Positions 15,021 through 20,116 of a stretch of DNA of 20,116 bases are shown here, one piece after another. The notes below the pieces were generated by a model that was not told where the DNA came from, made no database searches, and saw nothing but the letters and a program-made list of their open reading frames with translations. The first letter of the stretch is position 1. Each line of letters starts with the position of its first letter. The position numbers and the translations under genes were made by a program. Source of the stretch: CAZPHI01 sp964586425 (GTDB lineage Bacteria; Bacillota; Clostridia; Lachnospirales; Lachnospiraceae); contig CAZPHI010000036.1 in NCBI GenBank assembly GCA_964586425.1, positions 1-20,116 on the forward strand, read 5' to 3'.

Positions 15021-16085
15021 ATGAAAGATGTTTGTAATTATTTTAGAGAGCAAATAGAAGATAGTAATATCAGAAGACAGGAGTTAATTGAAGTAATTAA
15101 TAACTGTAATATTAATAGAACTATTATTATTCAAAAGATAGATGATATTAATAGTCGTATTGATCAATCAAATTCTATATTTACTAATAGTGATAACATA
15201 ACAAAATTGTCAGATAACACTATGCTTACATTACAGAAAAAACTTGAAGAGTACGATATAATTATAAGTGAATCAAAAAAGAAGATTAAAGAAATTGATA
15301 ATAATTTGTGCAAATATAATAATTTACTTGAACAATCTAAAGAATGTGCTGATAGAATAATATGTGAAGATACAGAGTATGTATCTGATTTATCAATTAA
15401 TAGTGTTGACAGGTTAGATGCATTAAAAATTCAAGAATTTGAGAGACAAAGAATTGCAAGAGATATACATGATACAGTAGTTCAAGAGATGACATCAGTT
15501 ATGCATAAATCTGAATTTATAATGAAGATTGTGGATACAGATCCTATGAGAGCAAAGCTAGAACTAGAATTAATTCATAGAATTATGAAAGAGTGTATAT
15601 CTGAATTACGACAGATAATATATGATTTGCATCCTATGTCTCTAGATGATCTTGGATTAGATGTTACTTTACAAAAATATATCTCAACGATTGATTCTGG
15701 TACGTTTCAGATTAATTTTAAGTATGAATTAGATAACATAAAGTTGGAACCAGTCGTTTCATTAACTATTATGAGAATTGTACAGGAATTATGTAATAAT
15801 TCAATTAAGTATTCAGAAGGTAAAGTTATTGATTTACATATATATTATAAAAATGATAAGATTATGATTATTCAACAGGATGATGGTGTTGGATATGATT
15901 ATAAGAATTATAAGAATACTATTAATAAGGAAGAAAAAAATGGATTTGGACTATCCATGTTGAGAGAACGATTATTTCTATTAGGAGGAAAGATATCTTA
16001 TAGACACAGATATCGTAATAACATCAATAAAATCAATAAGGGTTCTAAGTATATTATAGAGATACCTTATAAAATAGGAGAGTAA
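15021..16085 (+). CDS. Cytoplasmic sensor histidine kinase, DegS-like (HisKA_3)
   Basis: Kinase of a two-component pair, 354 residues. There is no transmembrane segment or signal peptide, so the sensor is cytoplasmic. An N-terminal charged helical region (about 1-115, KKLEEYDIIISESKKKIKEI) is probably coiled coil, as in DegS. The HisKA_3 dimerization domain carries ERQRIARDIHDTVVQEM, with phospho-acceptor His150. The HATPase domain has IVQELCNNSIKYS (N-box), DDGVGYD and GFGLSMLRERLFLLGG. I start at the ATG at 15021, since GGAG at 15008-15011 lies nine bases upstream; the in-frame ATG at 15006 overlaps that Shine-Dalgarno. It is followed three bases later by its regulator. The signal is unknown. 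Confidence 0.9.
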   Translation: MKDVCNYFREQIEDSNIRRQELIEVINNCNINRTIIIQKIDDINSRIDQSNSIFTNSDNITKLSDNTMLTLQKKLEEYDIIISESKKKIKEIDNNLCKYNNLLEQSKECADRIICEDTEYVSDLSINSVDRLDALKIQEFERQRIARDIHDTVVQEMTSVMHKSEFIMKIVDTDPMRAKLELELIHRIMKECISELRQIIYDLHPMSLDDLGLDVTLQKYISTIDSGTFQINFKYELDNIKLEPVVSLTIMRIVQELCNNSIKYSEGKVIDLHIYYKNDKIMIIQQDDGVGYDYKNYKNTINKEEKNGFGLSMLRERLFLLGGKISYRHRYRNNINKINKGSKYIIEIPYKIGE

Positions 16086-16088
16086 AAT

Positions 16089-16733
16089 ATGGCAGTTAAA
16101 ATTTTAATCGCTGATGATCATTCGATGGTCAGAGAAGGATTGAAACAGCTTCTGGAATTATATGGGGAAATTAAAGTTATTGCAGAAGCAAATGATGGAT
16201 TCGAATGTCTTAATTTAATTAACAATATTAATCCAGATGTAATACTTCTTGATATTAATATGCCTAAGATGGATGGATTAAAAACTTTATCAATTTTAAA
16301 ACAACAGAATATTGCTAGTAAGGTTGTTATTCTTACTATACATAACGAAATTGAATATCTTATTAAAGCACTTGAATTAGGTTGTGAAGGATATGTATTG
16401 AAAGATTCTGATTCAGCTACTTTACGTCGAGCTATCTTAGCGGTTAATGAAGGCAAGACTTATATTGAACCTAGTCTTACGACCTTACTTAATTCAACAT
16501 TGGCTGAAAGAGATATAATGAAGGATAAGATGAGTGAACTTACTAATAGGGAAATGGAAGTCTTAAAGTTGATTGCTAGTGGTATGTTTAATAAGGAGAT
16601 TGCAACCAAATTAGGAATAAGCGAAAGAACAGTTAAAAATCATGTATCAAACATCTTTAGAAAAATATCTGTTTCCGATAGAACTCAAGCCGCTGTATTC
16701 GCAATTAAGAATAATATTATATCAATTAAATAA
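16089..16733 (+). CDS. Response regulator, NarL/DegU family (LuxR-type HTH)
   Basis: DNA-binding partner of the adjacent kinase, 214 residues. Receiver domain: acidic pair D9/D10, phospho-acceptor D55 in LLDINMPKMDG, T83 in VILTIH and K105 in YVLKDS, a complete active site. The LuxR-type HTH covers about 150-207 with LTNREMEVLKLIASGMFNKE and ISERTVKNHVSNIFRKISVS. It begins three bases after the kinase stop, with GGAG inside the kinase end, so the pair is one unit, closed by the terminator at 16739-16777. Targets are unknown; the divergent region 14791-15020 is a natural candidate for autoregulation. Confidence 0.93.
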   Translation: MAVKILIADDHSMVREGLKQLLELYGEIKVIAEANDGFECLNLINNINPDVILLDINMPKMDGLKTLSILKQQNIASKVVILTIHNEIEYLIKALELGCEGYVLKDSDSATLRRAILAVNEGKTYIEPSLTTLLNSTLAERDIMKDKMSELTNREMEVLKLIASGMFNKEIATKLGISERTVKNHVSNIFRKISVSDRTQAAVFAIKNNIISIK

Positions 16734-16738
16734 TTTAT

Positions 16739-16777
16739 AAAAGATAATGTAAAGCATAATCTACATTATCTTTTTTT
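16739..16777 (+). terminator. Terminator of the two-component operon
   Basis: A perfect stem AAAAGATAATGTA (16739-16751) with TACATTATCTTTT (16762-16774) around a 10-base loop, followed by T to 16777. It insulates the pair from the parS/parAB region that starts 8 bases later. Confidence 0.88.
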
Positions 16778-16784
16778 ATTAAAA

Positions 16785-16800
16785 TGTTTCACGTGAAACA
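16785..16800. promoter_or_regulatory. parS site 1
   Basis: TGTTTCACGTGAAACA, a perfect 16-base palindrome matching the near-universal chromosomal parS consensus bound by ParB/Spo0J. It is embedded in a perfect 28-base palindrome (16779-16806). It lies about 180 bases upstream of parA. Confidence 0.97.
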
Positions 16801-16844
16801 TTTTAACTATGAATAGAATTATGAATGGAATGACAAAAAATAGA

Positions 16845-16860
16845 TGTTTCACGTGAAACA
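16845..16860. promoter_or_regulatory. parS site 2
   Basis: A second identical TGTTTCACGTGAAACA exactly 60 bases downstream of site 1. Its palindrome extends one base on each side (16844-16861). Both sites lie between the two-component terminator and parA, so they can serve as ParB loading sites and as an operator for parAB. Confidence 0.97.
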
Positions 16861-16965
16861 TTTGAAAAAGTATAGAATTAATATTGTATAAGTGATATAA
16901 TTAAAAAGCTGTAAATATTCGTGAGTGATAAATATAATAAATAAAAAGGGTAGGATGCCAATATT

Positions 16966-17736
16966 ATGGAAAGAATAATTGCAATCGCTAATCAAAAAGG
17001 CGGTGTAGGAAAAACCACAACATCAATAAACTTATCAGCATGCTTGGCTGAATTAGGGAAAAAAGTGTTGGTTGTAGATATTGATCCACAGGGTAATACT
17101 ACAAGTGGATTTGGAATTGAAAAAAGTGAAATAGAAAATACAATATATGAAGTGATATTAGGAGAATGTGATATTACTGATGCAATACAAAGAGATGTAT
17201 TTGAAAACATAGATATACTTGCATCAAATGTTAATCTTGCAGGTGCAGAGATTGATCTTATAGACATAGAGCACAGAGAATATGTATTAAAAAGAAACTT
17301 GGAAAAAGTAAAAAAATATTATGATTATATAATATTAGATTGTCCACCATCTTTAAGTATGCTTACAGTTAATGCAATGACTGCAGCAAATACAGTATTA
17401 GTCCCTATCCAATGCGAGTATTATGCTCTTGAGGGATTGACACAGTTAATACATACAGTTAATCTAGTTAAGAAAAAATTAAACCCTGAATTAGAACTCG
17501 AAGGTGTGGTATTCACTATGTATGATGCAAGAACAAATCTTTCATTACAAGTAGTAGAAAATGTTAAAAATAATTTAAAACAAACAATATACAAGACAAT
17601 AATACCAAGAAATATTAGATTAGCAGAAGCTCCAAGTCATGGACTTCCAATCAACATGTACGATACTAAATCAGCCGGAGCAGAAAGCTACAGATTATTG
17701 GCTGAAGAAGTAGTAAATAGAGGTAAAGAGATATAA
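16966..17736 (+). CDS. parA: Chromosome partitioning ATPase ParA/Soj
   Basis: Deviant-Walker ATPase that drives origin segregation and, in B. subtilis (Soj), also controls DnaA. The 256 residues match the chromosomal type without an N-terminal HTH. The deviant Walker A is KGGVGKTT (11-18) with the signature Lys; VVDIDPQGNTTSG holds the A' motif; Walker B lies in YDYIILDCPPSL; late motifs include RTNLSLQVVENV and IPRNIRLAEAPSHG. The ATG at 16966 is preceded by TAGGA about 11 bases upstream. parS sites lie 106 and 166 bases upstream, and parB follows after 26 bases. No convincing -35/-10 pair was found in 16861-16965. Confidence 0.96.
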   Translation: MERIIAIANQKGGVGKTTTSINLSACLAELGKKVLVVDIDPQGNTTSGFGIEKSEIENTIYEVILGECDITDAIQRDVFENIDILASNVNLAGAEIDLIDIEHREYVLKRNLEKVKKYYDYIILDCPPSLSMLTVNAMTAANTVLVPIQCEYYALEGLTQLIHTVNLVKKKLNPELELEGVVFTMYDARTNLSLQVVENVKNNLKQTIYKTIIPRNIRLAEAPSHGLPINMYDTKSAGAESYRLLAEEVVNRGKEI

Positions 17737-17762
17737 TATAATTGATTTGGCAAGGAGGATAT

Positions 17763-18764
17763 ATGAAAAAGGATAGCACAACAACTGGTACAACTAAACC
17801 AGTAACAGCAACAAAAGCAGCCGCAACAAAAGCAGCAACAAAACCAGCAAAAGGTTTAGGTAAAGGATTGGGAAAAGGATTAGGAAAAGGTCTTGGTGCA
17901 CTAATTCCAGAAGAAACAATAGATAGTAATGTAAAAGAAGTAGTTAAAGAAGTTATAAAAGAGGTAGTTGTTAAAGAACCAAGTGAAACAACACTAAAAA
18001 TATCGTTAATAGAGCCAAATAGACAACAGCCTAGAAAATTATTTAATGAAGATGCATTAATAGAATTATCGGAATCGATAAAACAATATGGTGTAATTCA
18101 ACCTCTACTTGTTCAAAAGAAAGATGATTACTACGAGATAATTGCTGGTGAAAGAAGATGGAGAGCCGCTAAATTGGCAGGAGTCAAGGAAGTTCCTGTT
18201 ATTATAAAGGATTATACAAAACAAGAAGTAATGGAAATTGCTCTTATTGAAAATATTCAGAGAGAGGACTTAAATCCAATTGAAGAAGCAAATGCATATC
18301 AACGATTAATCCAAGAGTACAGACTTAAGCAGGATGAATTAGCTGAAAAAGTTTCAAAATCAAGAGCTGCAATATCTAATGCAATGCGTTTGTTGAAATT
18401 AGATAAAAGAGTTCAAAACATGGTAATTGAAGATATGTTAAGTAATGGACATGCAAGAGCACTATTGGCAATTGAAGATAATGAGACACAGTATGTAGTT
18501 GCACAGAAGATATTTGATGAAAAATTATCTGTACGTGAAACTGAAAGACTTATTAAAAATTATGGAAAAGTGCCTGTTAAGAAGGATAAACCAGTTAATG
18601 ATTTTGTGTATAGAGATTTAGAAGAAAAATTCAAAGCAAAGATGGGTACTAAAGTTGTTATTAAAAACAAGAATAATAACAAGGGTAAGATTGAAATAGA
18701 ATATTATTCACAAGAAGAACTTGAAAGAATATATGAGATGATTCAGTCAATTAAGAATGAATAG
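17763..18764 (+). CDS. parB: Chromosome partitioning CTPase ParB/Spo0J with expanded N-terminus
   Basis: CTP-dependent clamp that loads at parS, 333 residues from the ATG at 17763 (GGAGG at 17754-17758, a short 4-base spacing; an in-frame TTG at 17742 is the alternative). CTPase motifs GERRWRA (129-135) and ENIQR (163-167) and the parS-reading HTH (about 190-210, QDELAEKVSKSRAAISNAM) are intact; the C-terminus ends in a dimerization helix. The N-terminus is unusual: a Lys/Thr/Ala-rich stretch (1-29), then four tandem KGLG units (30-45) before ALIP, then a Lys-Glu-Val repeat (57-72). Most ParB proteins start directly with about two KGLG units, the ParA-stimulating peptide. It is co-transcribed with parA. 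Confidence 0.95.
   Translation: MKKDSTTTGTTKPVTATKAAATKAATKPAKGLGKGLGKGLGKGLGALIPEETIDSNVKEVVKEVIKEVVVKEPSETTLKISLIEPNRQQPRKLFNEDALIELSESIKQYGVIQPLLVQKKDDYYEIIAGERRWRAAKLAGVKEVPVIIKDYTKQEVMEIALIENIQREDLNPIEEANAYQRLIQEYRLKQDELAEKVSKSRAAISNAMRLLKLDKRVQNMVIEDMLSNGHARALLAIEDNETQYVVAQKIFDEKLSVRETERLIKNYGKVPVKKDKPVNDFVYRDLEEKFKAKMGTKVVIKNKNNNKGKIEIEYYSQEELERIYEMIQSIKNE
17850..17897 (+). repeat. Four in-frame 12-base repeats in parB encoding KGLG
   Basis: Four consecutive units of pattern AAAGGNYTNGGN, each encoding Lys-Gly-Leu-Gly; units 2 and 3 (AAAGGATTGGGA and AAAGGATTAGGA) differ by one base, so recent slippage or duplication is likely. Array length may vary between strains. Confidence 0.9.
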
Positions 18765-18834
18765 ATATTATATATACGAGAACACATAACTATATATACA
18801 TATAACAAAATACAATAATAAAAAGGAGAAAATT

Positions 18835-19389
18835 ATGGATTTAGATATATTTGGTTTATTTACTGTAAACATACTTTATGTAATGATTGGTTTAATTGTG
18901 GTTACTTTGGCAGCACTAATTATTTCTATAATTGCAATTTGCAAATTAGGTGGTATGAAGAGAAAATACAGAATATTTATGAACGGGAAAGATGCAGAAT
19001 CAATGGAGGATGCTATTCTTTCAAAATTCGCAGAAATAGATATAGTTAAAAAAGAACACAAGCAGCATGGTGCAGATATAAAAAAGATTTTTGATAATCT
19101 TGAATATACTTTTCAAAAAATTGGAATTAATAAGTATGATGCATTCCATGAAATGGGTGGTAAGCTAAGCTTTGCACTTGCTTTACTTGATGCAAGAAAT
19201 AATGGATATTTAATTAACGCAATTCATAGCCGTGAGGGTTGCTATACTTATATTAAAGAAATTGTTAATGGAGAATCATTTATTGATTTAAGCGCAGATG
19301 AAAAAATAGCACTTGATGAGGCTATTGCTGGTAAGGGTGCAGTAGAACTTGGCGATGTAATTAACAAAGAAATTAATAGTATACACTAG
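18835..19389 (+). CDS. DUF4446 family membrane-anchored protein
   Basis: A 184-residue protein of unknown function. One N-terminal membrane helix spans about 12-37 (ILYVMIGLIVVTLAALIISI); a charged, probably helical linker follows (about 40-95); and a conserved C-terminal domain has KYDAFHEMGGKLSFALALLD, NAIHSREGCYTYIKEI and NGESFIDLSADEK. This matches DUF4446, commonly found between parB and serS in Clostridia. The topology suggests a cytoplasmic C-terminal domain. The ATG at 18835 has AAGGAG about 7 bases upstream. It lies 70 bases after parB and just before a serS promoter. The link to ParAB is by position only. Confidence 0.88.
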   Translation: MDLDIFGLFTVNILYVMIGLIVVTLAALIISIIAICKLGGMKRKYRIFMNGKDAESMEDAILSKFAEIDIVKKEHKQHGADIKKIFDNLEYTFQKIGINKYDAFHEMGGKLSFALALLDARNNGYLINAIHSREGCYTYIKEIVNGESFIDLSADEKIALDEAIAGKGAVELGDVINKEINSIH

Positions 19390-19406
19390 AACATTTATTT
19401 ACTATG

Positions 19407-19415
19407 TGGTATAAT
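19407..19415 (+). promoter_or_regulatory. Candidate serS promoter (extended -10)
   Basis: TGGTATAAT forms an extended -10 (TGn-TATAAT, -10 at 19410-19415) just after the DUF4446 stop and about 38 bases before serS. The -35 region is poor, as often tolerated with an extended -10. No T-box leader fits in the short spacer. Confidence 0.55.
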
Positions 19416-19452
19416 TTTGAGAATAGTTGTTATAAATTAGGAGGAAACATTT

Positions 19453-20116
19453 ATGTTAGATTTAAAATTTGTCAGAGAAAATCCTGATATAGTTAAACAG
19501 AATATTAAAAATAAATTTCAGGATAAGAAGCTTCCATTAGTAGATGAGGTTATTGAATTTGATGCTAAAGCGAGAGCTGTTAAGCAGGAAGCAGATGAAC
19601 TTAGAGCAAGTAGAAATAAGCTTTCTAAACAAATTGGTGCATTAATGGGCCAGGGTAAGAAAGAGGAAGCAGAAGATATAAAGAAACAGGTAAGTGAGGA
19701 TGCAGTAAAGCTTGCTGAACTTGAAAAACAGGAAGAAGAACTTAATGAAGAAGTTCTTAAAAGAATGATGATTATTCCTAATATCATTGATCCAAGTGTT
19801 CCAATTGGAAAAGATGATACAGAGAATGTCGAAATTGAAAAATTTGGTGAACCAGTAGTTCCAGATTACGAAATACCATATCATACGGAAATAATGGAAA
19901 GATTCGACGGTATTGATCTTGATTCTGCAAGAAAAGTAGCAGGTAATGGATTCTATTATCTTATGGGCGATATTGCAAGATTACATTCTGCTGTTATATC
20001 ATATGCAAGAGATTTTATGATTGATAGAGGATTTACTTATTGTGTACCACCATTTATGATAAGAAGTGATGTTGTTACAGGTGTTATGAGTTTTGCAGAG
20101 ATGGATGCTATGATGT
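19453..20116 (+). CDS. serS: Serine--tRNA ligase, 5' part (cut by window edge)
   Basis: The first 221 residues of a class II synthetase that charges tRNA-Ser. The start MLDLKFVRENPDIVKQNI, the long antiparallel coiled-coil tRNA arm (about 27-110, with DELRASRNKLSKQIG and a Lys/Glu-rich return helix), MIIPNIIDPSVPIGKDD, and the beginning of the catalytic core (VAGNGFYYLMGDIARLHSA, PPFMIRSDVVTGVMSF) are all characteristic. The ATG at 19453 follows TTAGGAGGA with GGAGG about 8 bases upstream. Class II motifs 2 and 3 lie beyond the window. No early stop or frameshift is seen in the visible part. Confidence 0.95.
   Translation, partial: MLDLKFVRENPDIVKQNIKNKFQDKKLPLVDEVIEFDAKARAVKQEADELRASRNKLSKQIGALMGQGKKEEAEDIKKQVSEDAVKLAELEKQEEELNEEVLKRMMIIPNIIDPSVPIGKDDTENVEIEKFGEPVVPDYEIPYHTEIMERFDGIDLDSARKVAGNGFYYLMGDIARLHSAVISYARDFMIDRGFTYCVPPFMIRSDVVTGVMSFAEMDAMM

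Noticed and set aside
18533..18541. ACGTGAAAC in parB as a parS half-site.
   Set aside because: Only one half is present; the other half does not match and ParB reads the full palindrome.
19390..19452. T-box riboswitch before serS.
   Set aside because: The spacer is only 63 bases and has no T-box sequence or terminator hairpin.

Overview
This is an origin-of-replication window from a very AT-rich, low-GC Gram-positive bacterium. It most resembles a Clostridia/Lachnospiraceae-type Firmicute. The evidence for this is the order dnaA-dnaN-yaaA-recF-gyrB-gyrA on one side and rpmH-rnpA-yidD-yidC-khpB-mnmE-mnmG-rsmG-parA-parB-DUF4446-serS on the other. Supporting protein details are a long YidC with an enlarged external loop and no lipoprotein cysteine, a DUF4446 gene between parB and serS, and SD-rich, AT-rich leaders. 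I cannot name the genus from the sequence alone.

Left arm (1-6165, minus strand): dnaA, then a 310-bp spacer, then a tightly packed dnaN-yaaA-recF-gyrB-gyrA operon. gyrA runs off the left edge. Centre (6166-6645): the dnaA/rpmH divergent spacer, with a dnaA promoter, a rpmH promoter and a tight cluster of DnaA boxes. A second set of DnaA boxes lies in the dnaA-dnaN spacer. It includes a box followed by a GC-rich patch and a run of triplets that looks like a DnaA-trio unwinding element. The origin therefore looks bipartite, as in Bacillus subtilis.

Right arm (6646-20116, mostly plus strand): rpmH with its own terminator; rnpA-yidD-yidC-khpB (RNase P protein, membrane-insertion factors, RNA-binding protein) closed by a terminator; mnmE-mnmG-rsmG (tRNA U34 modification and 16S rRNA methylation) closed by a bidirectional terminator. 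Next come three less universal genes: a membrane-anchored alpha/beta hydrolase on the opposite strand and a DegS/DegU-like cytoplasmic two-component pair. After these, two perfect parS sites precede parA-parB, then DUF4446 and the 5' part of serS. All genes except the hydrolase are co-oriented with replication fork movement away from the origin.

The genes form a replication-initiation, segregation and gene-expression core: DnaA/DnaN/RecF/gyrase act on the origin, and ParA/ParB-parS segregate it. The rest supply ribosome, tRNA and membrane-protein biogenesis. I see no clear undescribed multi-gene system. The most unusual items are a ParB N-terminus with four tandem KGLG units behind a Lys/Thr/Ala-rich tail, the candidate DnaA-trio element, a promoter that may sit inside a terminator loop upstream of mnmE, and a YidC with Lys in place of the usual groove Arg. 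No tRNA, rRNA, CRISPR array, insertion sequence or prophage was seen.
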